The notes: generated by a model not told the origin, from the sequence alone. DNA of 64,000 bases from Kaistia defluvii (GCF_040548815.1 NZ_JBEPSM010000004.1:248001-312000), one strand, 5' to 3'. Counted from the first letter of the stretch, positions 10,364 to 18,837 are shown. Numbers and translations: made by a program.

Positions 10364-11317
10364 ATGAAGTTCCTGACTGCCGCCGCGATCGCGACCCTCG
10401 CCTTCGTCCAGCCTGCCCTCGCGCGCGACGTCACCGTCGATGTCACCGCCATTGTCGAGCATCCGGCGCTGGACGCCGTCCGCGACGGCGTCAAGGACGC
10501 GCTCGGCGAAGCCGGCTTCAAGGTCGGCGAGAACCTGACGTTCAATTACGAATCCGCGCAGGGCAATCCCGGCACCGCCGCGCAGATCGCCCGCCAGTTC
10601 ATCGGCAACGGCCCGGACATCATCGTCCCGATCTCGACCCCGTCGGCCCAGGCCGTCGTCTCCGCCACGCGCGACATCCCGATCGTCTTCTCGGCCGTGA
10701 CCGACCCGGTCGGCGCCCAGCTCGTCAAGCAGCTGGAGAAGCCCGGCGGCAACGTCACCGGCCTTTCCGACCTGTCGCCGGTCGCCGATCACGTCGCGCT
10801 GATCAAGGAAATCCTGCCGTCGGTGAAGACCATCGGCGTGCTGTTCAACCCGGGCGAGACCAATTCTGTCACGCTGGTCGAGCTGCTGAAGAAGTATGGC
10901 GCCGAGCAGGGCATCGCCGTCGTCGAGTCGGCCGCGACCCGCTCGTCGGAAGTGCAGAACGCCGCCCGCGCGCTGGCCGGCCGCGTCGACGCCATCTACG
11001 TGCCGACCGACAACACCATCGTCTCGGCGCTGGAATCGGCTGTCACCGTCGCGATCGAAAGCAAGCTGCCGCTCTTCACCGCCGACACGGATTCCGTCTC
11101 GCGCGGCGCCGTCGCGGCGCTCGGCTTCAACTACTATGACGTCGGCAAGCAGACTGGCGCCATCGTCGTGCGCATCCTGAACGGCGAAAAGCCGGGCGAC
11201 ATCGACATCAAGGTCGCCGCCGGCACCGATCTGGTGATCAACCCGGCCGCGGCCGAGAAGATCGGCCTGACGCTGCCGAAATCGGTCGTCGACCGCGCCA
11301 CCAAGGTCATCAAGTAA
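10364..11317 (+). CDS. ABC transporter substrate-binding protein, TrpX-like (ABC_sub_bind family)
   Basis: A 317-residue periplasmic protein with signal peptide MKFLTAAAIATLAFVQPALA and two periplasmic-binding lobes. Sequence hallmarks are VTAIVEHPALDAVRDGVKDAL near the N-terminus, PDIIVPISTPSAQAVVSATRDIPIVFSAVTDPVGA and GGNVTGLSD. The family includes the tryptophan-binding TrpX and related aromatic amino-acid or nucleoside binding proteins. A strong AGGGGGG ribosome site precedes ATG 10364. The permease and ATPase follow at 11637 and 12515 after a terminator and a repeat element, so transcription of the three may be split. Confidence 0.88.
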   Translation: MKFLTAAAIATLAFVQPALARDVTVDVTAIVEHPALDAVRDGVKDALGEAGFKVGENLTFNYESAQGNPGTAAQIARQFIGNGPDIIVPISTPSAQAVVSATRDIPIVFSAVTDPVGAQLVKQLEKPGGNVTGLSDLSPVADHVALIKEILPSVKTIGVLFNPGETNSVTLVELLKKYGAEQGIAVVESAATRSSEVQNAARALAGRVDAIYVPTDNTIVSALESAVTVAIESKLPLFTADTDSVSRGAVAALGFNYYDVGKQTGAIVVRILNGEKPGDIDIKVAAGTDLVINPAAAEKIGLTLPKSVVDRATKVIK

Positions 11318-11325
11318 TCAAGGAC

Positions 11326-11355
11326 GGCCCGGCCCAGCGCCGGGCCTTCCTTTTG
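11326..11355 (+). terminator. Terminator after the TrpX-like gene
   Basis: An 8-bp stem (GGCCCGGC / GCCGGGCC) with a 5-base loop, followed by TTCCTTTT. It could reduce read-through from the binding-protein gene into the permease. Confidence 0.7.
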
Positions 11356-11401
11356 CCGGTCACGAGTAGAGCGGGCTTAAGCCGCTCTGGAAATGCTACT
11401 C

Positions 11402-11585
11402 TCACCTCTCCGTAGGAGAACCTCGCGCAACACCGTCGTCATCCCGGCGAAGGCCGGGATCCACACACACCGCCATCCGGCCGGCAGGCGGGGCCACGGC
11501 TTCCTTGGCCGGTGTTCATGGGCCCCGGCCTTCGCCGGTGCGACGATATTGATGCCAAGCAAGGTCTCCCCTCAGGGAGAGGTGA
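11402..11585. repeat. Composite intergenic palindromic repeat between binding protein and permease genes
   Basis: Outer arms TCACCTCTCC (11402-11411) and GGAGAGGTGA (11576-11585) are exact inverted repeats. Inside lie short hairpins (ATCCCGGC..GCCGGGAT) and a 28-mer at 11511-11538 (GGTGTTCATGGGCCCCGGCC and on) that recurs identically at 13650-13677. Noncoding mosaic repeats like this are frequent in Rhizobiales genomes. It fills most of the gap 11356-11636; no gene is seen there. Confidence 0.7.
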
Positions 11586-11636
11586 AAAGTCGGGTTCGAC
11601 CCAGATGATTCTTGCTCTATCGAAGAGGCCGCTTTC

Positions 11637-12518
11637 GTGAGCCAAATTGCCTTCCTCGGCGCGGTTGAACTCGGCCTCGTCTTCTCCTTCGTGGCGCTCG
11701 GCGTCTATCTCGCCTTCCGCATCCTCGACTTCCCGGATCTGACCGTCGACGGCTCGTTCCCGCTCGGCGCCGCGGTCGCCGCCGTGCTGATCATCGCCGG
11801 CTGGAACCCCTGGCTCGCCACGGCGATCGCCATGGTGGCGGGCGCCGCCGCCGGCCTCGTCACCGCGACGCTGAACGTCAAGTTCCGCATCCTGAACCTG
11901 CTCGCCTCGATCCTGACGATGATCGCGCTGTTCTCGGTCAATCTGCGCGTCATGGGCAAGCCGAACGTCGCGCTGATCAACCAGGACACGATGCTGACGC
12001 CGTTCTTCGGCCATGGCCTGTCCGAGTTCTACGTCCGGCCGCTCTTCATCGGCGTGCTCGTCATCATCGCCGTCTTCCTGGTCTGGCGCTTCCTCGCCAG
12101 CGATCTCGGCCTCGCCATGCGGGCGACCGGCGCCAATCCGCGCATGGCGCGGGCCCAGGGCGTCAACACCAGCCTGCACATCTATCTCGGCATGGCGCTT
12201 TCCAACGCGCTCGTCGCGCTGGGCGGCTCGCTGTTCGCCCAGACCAACGGCTTCGCCGACGTGACCTCGGGCGTCGGCACCATCGTCGTCGGCCTCGCCG
12301 CCGTGATCATCGGCGAGACTTTGTTCCATTCGCGCCTGATCATCTGGGCGCTGGTCGGCTGCGTCATCGGCTCGGTGCTCTACCGCATCGCCATCCAGCT
12401 GGCGCTCTCCAGCGACATTCTCGGCCTCAAGGCGTCGGATCTGAATCTCGTCACCGCCGTCCTCGTCGCCTGCGCGCTGATCCTGCCCCGACTGCGCCGC
12501 GGGAGGGCCACGGCATGA
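11637..12518 (+). CDS. ABC transporter permease, TrpY-like
   Basis: A 293-residue membrane protein of the LIV/Rbs-type permease superfamily (BPD_transp_2), with about eight hydrophobic segments. Recognisable pieces are ALGVYLAFRILDFPDLTVDGSFPLGAAVAA, MRATGANPRMARAQGVNTS (cytoplasmic loop meeting the ATPase) and VGTIVVGLAAVIIGETL. The start is GTG at 11637 behind an AAGAGG. Its stop overlaps the ATPase start by four bases (ATGA), confirming an operon. Permease partner of the TrpX-like protein at 10364. Confidence 0.88.
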   Translation: MSQIAFLGAVELGLVFSFVALGVYLAFRILDFPDLTVDGSFPLGAAVAAVLIIAGWNPWLATAIAMVAGAAAGLVTATLNVKFRILNLLASILTMIALFSVNLRVMGKPNVALINQDTMLTPFFGHGLSEFYVRPLFIGVLVIIAVFLVWRFLASDLGLAMRATGANPRMARAQGVNTSLHIYLGMALSNALVALGGSLFAQTNGFADVTSGVGTIVVGLAAVIIGETLFHSRLIIWALVGCVIGSVLYRIAIQLALSSDILGLKASDLNLVTAVLVACALILPRLRRGRATA

Positions 12519-13312
12519 TCGAGCTTTCCAACCTTTCCGTCATCTTCGGACGCGGCACCCCGCTCGAGAAGCAGGCGCTCTCCGGCCTCGACCTCGCGAT
12601 CGAGACCGGCTCCTTCGTCACCGTCATCGGCTCGAACGGCGCCGGCAAGTCGACCATGCTCGGCGTGCTGGCCGGCGACGTCATCCCGACCTCGGGCCGC
12701 GTCGTCATCGGCGGCCGCGACGTCACGCGCATCGCCACGGCGCAGCGCGCGAAATATGTCGCCCGCGTCTTCCAGGACCCGCTGACCGGCAGCTGCGGCG
12801 CGCTGACGATCCAGGAAAACCTGGCGCTCGCCGCCGCCCGCGGCAGCCGGCGCGGTTTCGGCCTCGCCATCGGCAGCAACCGACGCGAGGAATTCCGCGC
12901 CCGCGTCGCCGAACTGAAGCTCGGCCTCGAAAACCGCATGGACGACCGGATGGATCTTCTCTCCGGCGGCCAGCGCCAGGCGCTGTCGCTGGTCATGGCG
13001 ACCTTGGCCGGCAGCGAGGTGCTGCTGCTCGACGAGCACACGGCGGCGCTCGATCCCGGCATGGCCGAGTTCGTCATGGAGCTGACCCAGTCGCTGGTTG
13101 AGAAGCACAAGCTGACGACGCTGATGGTCACCCATTCGATGCGCCAGGCGCTCGATTACGGCACCCGCACCGTCATGCTGCATGGCGGCAAGGTGATCCT
13201 CGACGTGGTCGGCGACAACCGCCGCAATCTGACGATTGAGGACCTGATCGAGATGTTCCGCAAGGCCCGCGGCGGCGAAACCCTCGACGACGACGCGCTG
13301 CTGGTGAGCTGA
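12515..13312 (+). CDS. ABC transporter ATP-binding protein, TrpZ-like
   Basis: A 265-residue ATPase. Walker A is GSNGAGKST (about residues 39-47), the signature motif is LSGGQRQALS, Walker B is VLLLDEHTAALDP, and the switch His lies in MVTHSMRQAL. It powers the importer with the preceding permease and the TrpX-like binding protein. It is coupled to the permease by an ATGA overlap. A long palindromic repeat follows its stop. Confidence 0.92.
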   Translation: MIELSNLSVIFGRGTPLEKQALSGLDLAIETGSFVTVIGSNGAGKSTMLGVLAGDVIPTSGRVVIGGRDVTRIATAQRAKYVARVFQDPLTGSCGALTIQENLALAAARGSRRGFGLAIGSNRREEFRARVAELKLGLENRMDDRMDLLSGGQRQALSLVMATLAGSEVLLLDEHTAALDPGMAEFVMELTQSLVEKHKLTTLMVTHSMRQALDYGTRTVMLHGGKVILDVVGDNRRNLTIEDLIEMFRKARGGETLDDDALLVS

Positions 13313-13344
13313 TCCTAGGGGGCCGTAGCCGGACAGGCCAAGCG

Positions 13345-13490
13345 CCCCTCCCCAAAACCGGCGCCGCCGGTTTTGACCCTCCCTCAAGGGGAGGGTTCAA
13401 GGGAAGTGTGCCGCTCTCCCGGACCAGGTCCCGCTCGAACCCTCCCCTTGAGGGAGGGTCGAAAATGCCCTTCGCATTTTCGGGGAGGGG
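13345..13490. repeat. 146-bp nested palindromic repeat
   Basis: The element is symmetric at several levels: CCCCTCCCC at 13345-13353 against GGGGAGGGG at 13482-13490; inner hairpins at 13354-13374 and 13461-13481; and a perfect 24-base inverted repeat at 13375-13398 and 13437-13460 (core CCCTCCCTCAAGGGGAGGG). The centre is about 38 bases of unique sequence. It follows the ATPase stop and may act as an RNA-stabilising or terminating structure. Confidence 0.85.
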
Positions 13491-13530
13491 GCTCGGCGAG
13501 CTGTCACCATAGCCACCCGGCGATATGAAA

Positions 13531-13604
13531 GCCCGAAAACCCCGCTGCATGGATCCTCGCTTCCGCGAGGATGACGGCGGAGGTGGGAGACGCAGCCTCA
13601 GCGC
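13531..13604 (+). repeat. 74-bp direct repeat, copy A1
   Basis: Nearly identical (about 4 changes) to 13775-13848. Its core ATGGATCCTCGC..GCGAGGATGAC is itself a small palindrome. A third, inverted core copy lies at 13706-13732, and the 28-mer shared with 11511-11538 lies between them at 13650-13677. Confidence 0.8.
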
Positions 13605-13774
13605 CCCAACCGGACCTTGCCGGGGGACGCCGCCACATCTTGCCTGGGCGGTGTTCATGGGCCCCGGCCTTCGCCGGGGCGACGAATCGCAGCCACCCAC
13701 TCGGCGTCATCCTCGCGAAAGCGAGGATCCATTCAGCCGAACCCCAGGGAATTGCGAAAGACGAAGGCGTCGCC

Positions 13775-13848
13775 GCCCGAAAACCCCGCCGCATGGATCC
13801 TCGCTTGCGCGAGGATGACGGCGGCGGTGGGAGACGCAGCCTCAGCGC
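13775..13848 (+). repeat. 74-bp direct repeat, copy A2
   Basis: Second copy of the unit at 13531, 244 bases downstream in the same orientation. The two copies and the inverted core between them make the 13313-14118 gap a repeat cluster. Its last bases overlap the 3' end of the small cysteine-rich frame on the minus strand. Confidence 0.8.
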
Positions 13849-13979
13849 GCCTTACCGGCATCCCCGACGCAGCGCAGGCCCGTCGCGGCGCCGATGCCCC
13901 AGAACAGCGAGCTGCAATTGCGGCAGGTGCCGCAGCCGCTTGGCGGGATGGATGCCGCGCTGTTCCTGGGGTTGGCCAT
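13842..13979 (-). CDS. Possible small cysteine-rich protein
   Basis: A 45-codon frame from ATG 13979 with GGAG upstream. It encodes MANPRNSAASIPPSGCGTCRNC followed by SSLFWGIGAATGLRC. The C-x2-C-x2-C arrangement plus a fourth cysteine resembles a small metal-binding or membrane-associated peptide. I do not recognise a family. The last codons lie inside the 74-bp repeat, so the C-terminus may have been set by the repeat insertion. Weakly supported; it could be a chance frame. Confidence 0.35.
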   Translation of the reverse strand: MANPRNSAASIPPSGCGTCRNCSSLFWGIGAATGLRCVGDAGKAR

Positions 13980-14118
13980 GCCGAAACGCTCCGCTTCAAT
14001 CGATGCCAACATCATCGCGGGAGCGGCCAGCCCTGCCAAGAAACGGAATTCCGGGCGTCGCCAGGTTCCATAGAACAAGCGACGCCCGAACGATCCAAAA
14101 ATGTTAAGCCGGCACGGT

Positions 14119-15150
14119 TCAGAAGGCTTCGGGCGTGACCGGCCCGCCCGTCTCGATCGACTTGTACGCGGCTTCGACCAGGGCGAAGGTGTTGAGGTTG
14201 TCGTGGCCCGAGGTCGCGGGCTCGCTTCCGGCGTCGAGGCTGTCGAGCCAGTGGCGCTGGGTCGAGACCACGCTGTCCTGGATCAGCAGCCAGGGCTCGC
14301 CACCCCACGAAAGCGGCTTTGGCGCCGCGATTTCCGTGAAGTTGCCCTCGGGCGAGGTAACGACCAGCCGGCAATCCGCCTCGACCCGGATCGAGCCCTT
14401 GGTGCCTTCGAAGTGGATCAGCGTCTGCGGGAATAGGTCGGGCGACTGGCGGCTGGCATAGCTGCATTCGGAAACGCTGACCGCGCCATTGGCATGGCGC
14501 ATCATCACCGTCGCCTGGTCCTCGCCCTTGATGCCCTGCTTGATCGCCTGGTCGAGGCAATAGACGCTCGTCGCCTCGCCCATGAACACCCGGGCGACAT
14601 CCAGCACATGCACGCCGATATCGAGCAGCACGAAGCGCTCGACCTCTGCGAGATAGGGCTGGCCCTTGTAGATGTCATAGCCGGTGCGGAAGGCGAAGCG
14701 ACCCCAGGTCGGCTCGCCCAGCACGCCGGAGCGGGCGATTTCGGCGGCGCGCAGCAGCGGCGCCTGGAAGCGGAAGTTCTCATGCACCATCAGCGGCCGG
14801 CCGGCCTTGTCCATGGCCGAGACCAGCGCGCGGCAATCTTCCCAGTCCGGCGCCAGCGGCTTCTGCACCACCGCCGCCACGCCATGCCGGGCGCAGGCCT
14901 CGACCAGCGCGCGATGCGACGGCGCCGTGGTGACGATGTCGACGAAATCCGGCTTCTCGGTCGAAAGCATCGTCTCGAAATCGGTGTAGAAGGCCGGGAT
15001 GCCGAAATCGGCCGCGGCAGACGCCGCCTTCTCGCCGTCGACATCGCAGACCGCGACGATCTTCGCGCGATCCGCCAGTTCTGCCCAGGCGTTCAGATGA
15101 TTGCGCGCAAAGAACCCGCACCCGACAAGGGCGCCCCTCCGAAGTGTCAT
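14119..15150 (-). CDS. Gfo/Idh/MocA family NAD(P)-dependent oxidoreductase
   Basis: A 343-residue predicted sugar or polyol dehydrogenase. The N-terminal Rossmann fold begins ALVGCGFFARNHLNAW with the acidic residue VCDVD following; the family EKP motif is present as VVQKPLAPDW, with lysine kept. The C-terminal domain holds the catalytic-type stretch LLDIGVHVLDVARVF (Asp and His). It stands alone on the minus strand between a repeat region and the MipA/OmpV gene, so its substrate cannot be inferred from context. Confidence 0.85.
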   Translation of the reverse strand: MTLRRGALVGCGFFARNHLNAWAELADRAKIVAVCDVDGEKAASAAADFGIPAFYTDFETMLSTEKPDFVDIVTTAPSHRALVEACARHGVAAVVQKPLAPDWEDCRALVSAMDKAGRPLMVHENFRFQAPLLRAAEIARSGVLGEPTWGRFAFRTGYDIYKGQPYLAEVERFVLLDIGVHVLDVARVFMGEATSVYCLDQAIKQGIKGEDQATVMMRHANGAVSVSECSYASRQSPDLFPQTLIHFEGTKGSIRVEADCRLVVTSPEGNFTEIAAPKPLSWGGEPWLLIQDSVVSTQRHWLDSLDAGSEPATSGHDNLNTFALVEAAYKSIETGGPVTPEAF

Positions 15151-15316
15151 CGTCTCTCTCCCTCGACTGAATCAGCCTGCGCCGGCGCGTTTTCGCGATG
15201 CGCCGCGACCGGTCCCATTGGCGCGTCGGACCGGCCCGCAGCTTGGCGGAGAGTCGAGCAGCCGGCCGCGCCAACGTCAAGCGGAGGCAGACGAATTCGG
15301 CAGGGAGAGGCAGCGT

Positions 15317-16132
15317 TCAGTCGCGAAAAAGATCGACCGAGAAGCGCTTGGAGATACCGAGGCCAACGGTGAACTGGTTCTCGCTACCGGCCGTCGCCAC
15401 GATCGGCGAATTCTTGGCGTCGCCGACGAAGCGGTCGTAGCCGGCATCGGCATTCAGGAACCAGTCCGGCTTGAACTCGTAGCGCGCCGACGCCTTGAGG
15501 CCGACCGAATAGATGCCGCCGCCGGCATCATAGGCCGCGAGGTTGCCCCCGCTGGCGAGGCTTTCCTCGGCCGAGACATTGAAATAGGTGCTCGTGAAGC
15601 CGCTGGAGCCGAAATTGGCGCGCGGGCCGAGCTTCAGCTCGACCTGCTTGGTCGGACGGACGATTGCATCGGCGCCGAAGCTGCCGACCACGCCGCTGGC
15701 CTCGCCGAACGCGCCGCGCACTTCGCCCAGCACTTCCGCGCCATAGACCTCGTCGAAGTTGAACTCGTAGCCGGCCTTGACGCCCAGCTCATAGGTCGCG
15801 TCGAGCCCGCGCGTGCCGGCAAGGCCCGGCTCGTCGTTCGGGTTGCGCTCGCCGATGATGCGGAATGACGGGCCGAAATTCAGCGCCGTCTTCGGTCCGC
15901 CGCCCAGCTCGAACACGCCGGGCAGCCGGAAATAGGACATGGAGACGATCGGATAGGGCGAGAACAACAGGTCCTTCGAGCCCAGGAAGCTCGGCACCAG
16001 CTTGCCGCCGGCGCCCAGTTCGATCACCAGGTCGACATCGCCATAGGGACGACGCTCGGCCGCCTGCGCGGTGAGAGCGGCAAGCGGCAGCAACAGGGAA
16101 GCGGCAGTCAGAATTCGCAACAAGGCTGGCAT
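15317..16132 (-). CDS. MipA/OmpV family outer-membrane protein
   Basis: A 271-residue protein with signal peptide (ILTAASLLLPLAALTAQA) and alternating beta-strand sequence ending in an aromatic-rich C-terminus (KRFSVDLFRD). Features typical of MipA/OmpV are LVIELGAGGKLVPSFLGSKDLLFSPYPIVSMSYF and repeated AGYEFNFDEVYGAEVLGEVRGAFG blocks. Family members form outer-membrane barrels; E. coli MipA scaffolds murein enzymes. The local role is not shown. It is divergent from the DUF3300 gene across a 295-base gap. Confidence 0.8.
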   Translation of the reverse strand: MPALLRILTAASLLLPLAALTAQAAERRPYGDVDLVIELGAGGKLVPSFLGSKDLLFSPYPIVSMSYFRLPGVFELGGGPKTALNFGPSFRIIGERNPNDEPGLAGTRGLDATYELGVKAGYEFNFDEVYGAEVLGEVRGAFGEASGVVGSFGADAIVRPTKQVELKLGPRANFGSSGFTSTYFNVSAEESLASGGNLAAYDAGGGIYSVGLKASARYEFKPDWFLNADAGYDRFVGDAKNSPIVATAGSENQFTVGLGISKRFSVDLFRD

Positions 16133-16354
16133 TCTCCGGAACGCGATACGCCGGGGCCAGTCGCAACCTCCCCACGCACTATGGTTAGCTAGATATCACG
16201 CGCGTTGCTGAAGAAATTATTACGAGCCCGCCCGCAGCACGGCGCGGCTCGGTTGTGGCGCTTCGCCATGAAGCGGCGGCCGTGGCGGCGCTTGCGGGAA
16301 ATACGTTCTGCGTCGTTCGGTCCGCAAGAATTGATCCAATACAGATCACGGCCA

Positions 16355-16386
16355 TGACGTTAGGAATTGCACATTCCCTAGCGTCA
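16355..16386. promoter_or_regulatory. Inverted repeat upstream of the DUF3300 gene
   Basis: TGACGTTAGGAAT (16355-16367) and ATTCCCTAGCGTCA (16373-16386) form an imperfect 13-bp inverted repeat centred about 58 bases before ATG 16428. It may be an operator or a leader hairpin. The remaining 295-base divergent gap (16133-16427) shows nothing else clear. Confidence 0.4.
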
Positions 16387-16427
16387 TATAAGGTCGATGG
16401 GCTTGTCCAGGATCGTCAGGTGGCGAA

Positions 16428-17843
16428 ATGACAGCTTCATCCCAAGGTACACGCCGGCCGGCCATCGGCGTTGTCTTGCTCGCGACGGCCGCGCTCATCA
16501 CCAGTTCTATCGCGGCACGGGCGCAGGACGCCCCGGCCCCGCGGATGCAGCCTCCGGCGGCATCGCCGGCCGAAGCGGCCGCCTCCGCCCCGACCCAGGC
16601 TGCGCCGGACGACGTCTTCACCCAGGACGAGCTGCGCAAGCTGCTCGCGCCCTTCGCGCTCTATCCCGATGCGCTGCTGGCGCAATTGCTGCCGGCCTGC
16701 GCCTATCCCGTTGACATTGTCCAGGCGGCGCGCTGGCTGGCCAAGAACAAGGCCGCTGTCGCCAAGAACGATTTCTCCGGCGTCGATACGCAAAACTGGG
16801 ACCCGACCGTCAAGGCCCTGGTGCGCTTCCCCGACATCATCGAGCGGCTCAACGACGACCTCGACATGACGACCGACCTGGGCGATGCCTTCGTCAACCA
16901 GCCCGACGACGTCGCCGCGATGATCCAGGACCTGCGCCGCGAAGCGCAGAAGGCCGGGTCGCTCAAGACCACCGAGCAGCAGAAGGTCGTCGTGCAGGAC
17001 CAGGGCGGCACCAATTACGTCACCATCGAGCCGGCGACGCCTGGCGTCATCTATGTGCCGACCTATGATCCGCAGACGGTCTATTACGAAAGCGGCGACA
17101 CGGTCGCGGCCGGGCTGATCGGCTTTGGGGTCGGCGTCGCGGTCGGCATCGCCATCGACAACGTCTGGGACTGGGGCCGCGGCTGGGTCTACCCGCCGCG
17201 CTGGCCGGGCTATCCCGGCTACCGGCCGGGCGGCGGAAACAACATCAACATCGGCAACGACATCGATATAGGCGGCGGCACGCGGCCCTGGCGGCCGGAC
17301 GGCGACCGTTATCGACCCGGCCAGGGCACCAAGCCGGGCCTGGGCAACCGGCCGGGCGGCCCCAATGCCGGCAATCGCCCCGGCGCTGGCAACCGGCCCG
17401 GCGCGGATCGCCCGAACGCCGGCAACCGGCCGGAGGCAGGCAACCGCCCCTCCGCCGGCAACCGTCCCGACATGGGCAACCGGCCTGACGCGGGCAACCG
17501 GCCCAATGCCGGCAACCGGCCTGATCGGCCCGCTGGCGCCAACAAGGCGCAGCGACCGGCTTCCGGCGGCAAGGCGGCGGCCAAGAAGCCGGCCAAGGAC
17601 ACCGCCTTCAGCAGCGCGAAAATGGGCGGCAAAGGATCCAAGGCGGTCTCGAACCGTGGAGCCTCCAGCCGGCAGTCGGTCGCCCGACCCTCCTCGCCCC
17701 GCCCGCAGGTCAACCGCGGCGGCGGCCGGCCACCGCAGATGTATCGCGGCGGGGGCGGACGACCGCAGATGCAGCGCGGCGGCGGCGGTGGCGGTCGGCA
17801 GATGCATCGTGGCGGTGGTGGTGGCGGACGCGGTCGGCGCTGA
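16428..17843 (+). CDS. DUF3300 family exported protein with Gly/Asn/Arg/Pro-rich tail
   Basis: A 471-residue protein of unknown function. Signal peptide residues 1-32 (VVLLATAALITSSIAARA). The DUF3300 domain (about residues 65-240) is clear: LLAPFALYPDALLAQLLPACAYPVDIVQAARW, WDPTVKALVRFPDIIERLNDDLDMTTDLGDAF, then VIYVPTYDPQTVYY and a glycine-rich hydrophobic stretch. From about residue 270 the protein is low-complexity, with some ten copies of a GNRPxA unit and a final RGGGG region (methionine/glutamine spaced). The tail looks disordered and cationic, perhaps binding the cell wall or nucleic acid. Followed 11 bases later by the DUF2950 gene, its usual partner. Confidence 0.85.
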   Translation: MTASSQGTRRPAIGVVLLATAALITSSIAARAQDAPAPRMQPPAASPAEAAASAPTQAAPDDVFTQDELRKLLAPFALYPDALLAQLLPACAYPVDIVQAARWLAKNKAAVAKNDFSGVDTQNWDPTVKALVRFPDIIERLNDDLDMTTDLGDAFVNQPDDVAAMIQDLRREAQKAGSLKTTEQQKVVVQDQGGTNYVTIEPATPGVIYVPTYDPQTVYYESGDTVAAGLIGFGVGVAVGIAIDNVWDWGRGWVYPPRWPGYPGYRPGGGNNINIGNDIDIGGGTRPWRPDGDRYRPGQGTKPGLGNRPGGPNAGNRPGAGNRPGADRPNAGNRPEAGNRPSAGNRPDMGNRPDAGNRPNAGNRPDRPAGANKAQRPASGGKAAAKKPAKDTAFSSAKMGGKGSKAVSNRGASSRQSVARPSSPRPQVNRGGGRPPQMYRGGGGRPQMQRGGGGGGRQMHRGGGGGGRGRR

Positions 17844-17854
17844 GGAGAACGGTC

Positions 17855-18766
17855 ATGCTGAAAATAGCCCTGTCCGCCATCGCCATGCTGGTCGCCGGAG
17901 CCACCCTCCTCGCCCAGCCGGCCGGCGCCCAACAGGTCTTCCCCACGCCCGAGGCGGCGTCGACAGCGCTCGTCGACGCGGCGAAGGCGCCGGAAAAGGG
18001 CATGCTGGACAAGATTTTCGGCCCCGGCGCGCGGGAGCTGATCGCCTCCGGCGACGAGGAAGTCGACAAGCAGCGGCTTTCCGATTTCCTCGATCTCGCC
18101 AGCAAGGGCAGCGCCGTCACGGATGGCGAGGACGGCGCCAAGGTGCTGACCTTCGGCGCCGATGCCTGGCCGTTTCCCATTCCGCTCAAACCCTCCGGCG
18201 GGGGCTGGGCCTTCGATCTGGAGGCGGGCCGGCAGAGGATCGCCGACATGGCGATCGGCCGGAACGAACTCGTGGCGATCGGCGCCTGCGAGGATTATGT
18301 CGCGGCCCAGAACGAGTATTTCCGCACCCTGCATGACGACGAGCCGGTGCATCAGTTCGCGCGCCGGCTGATCAGCACGCCCGGCCGGCATGACGGGCTC
18401 TACTGGGAACCGGAATCGCCGACCGATCGCAGCCCGCTCGGCGACCAGATCGCCGCCGCCTCGGTGCGAACGGGCAAGGATTCCGACACGCCTCGCGCTT
18501 ATCACGGCTATCGCTATCGGGTGCTGACGCGCCAGGGTCCGGCGGCGCCGGGCGGCGCCTATGATTATCTCGTCAAGGACCGGATGCTGGCCGGCTTCGC
18601 GCTCGTCGCCTATCCGGAGATTTGGGGCGAGACCGGCATCATGACCTTCCTGTGTGACCAGCGCGGCAAGGTCTACCAGCGCAATCTCGGCGCCTCGACC
18701 GCCGCGGTCGGTCCAAAAATCCAGAGCTTCAATCCCGGCCCGGCCTGGGAGCCGGTCGAGCCCTGA
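17855..18766 (+). CDS. DUF2950 family exported protein
   Basis: A 303-residue protein with signal peptide (IALSAIAMLVAGATLLAQPAGA). DUF2950 features are FPTPEAASTALVDAAKA, the conserved WPFPIPLKPSGGGWAFDLEAGRQRI and the C-terminal YRYRVLTRQGPAAPGGAYDYL and GFALVAYPEIWGETGIMTFL. Function unknown. DUF2950 and DUF3300 genes are commonly neighbours, suggesting one envelope complex or pathway. The ribosome site GAGGAG lies before ATG 17855. The operon ends at a strong hairpin. Confidence 0.85.
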   Translation: MLKIALSAIAMLVAGATLLAQPAGAQQVFPTPEAASTALVDAAKAPEKGMLDKIFGPGARELIASGDEEVDKQRLSDFLDLASKGSAVTDGEDGAKVLTFGADAWPFPIPLKPSGGGWAFDLEAGRQRIADMAIGRNELVAIGACEDYVAAQNEYFRTLHDDEPVHQFARRLISTPGRHDGLYWEPESPTDRSPLGDQIAAASVRTGKDSDTPRAYHGYRYRVLTRQGPAAPGGAYDYLVKDRMLAGFALVAYPEIWGETGIMTFLCDQRGKVYQRNLGASTAAVGPKIQSFNPGPAWEPVEP

Positions 18767-18770
18767 ATGC

Positions 18771-18809
18771 CAGAGCGGCGCGGAACCGGTTGGGTTCCGC
18801 GCCGCTCTG
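18771..18809. terminator. Strong hairpin between convergent DUF2950 and RND genes
   Basis: A perfect 17-bp stem (CAGAGCGGCGCGGAACC / GGTTCCGCGCCGCTCTG) with loop GGTTG, followed by TTGCTT. Stem length and position argue for a terminator used from both sides. Confidence 0.75.
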
Positions 18810-18837
18810 TTGCTTCGCAGGCTTGTCCGCCCCGGTT

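Noticed and set aside
11402..13848. Insertion sequence
   Set aside because: The repeats have no transposase frame and no target-site duplication that I could see; they are better called noncoding palindromic repeats.
17340..17530. Regular short repeats that could suggest a CRISPR-like or satellite array
   Set aside because: The period is that of codons for GNRPxA units in the DUF3300 protein; units are unequal and there are no spacers.
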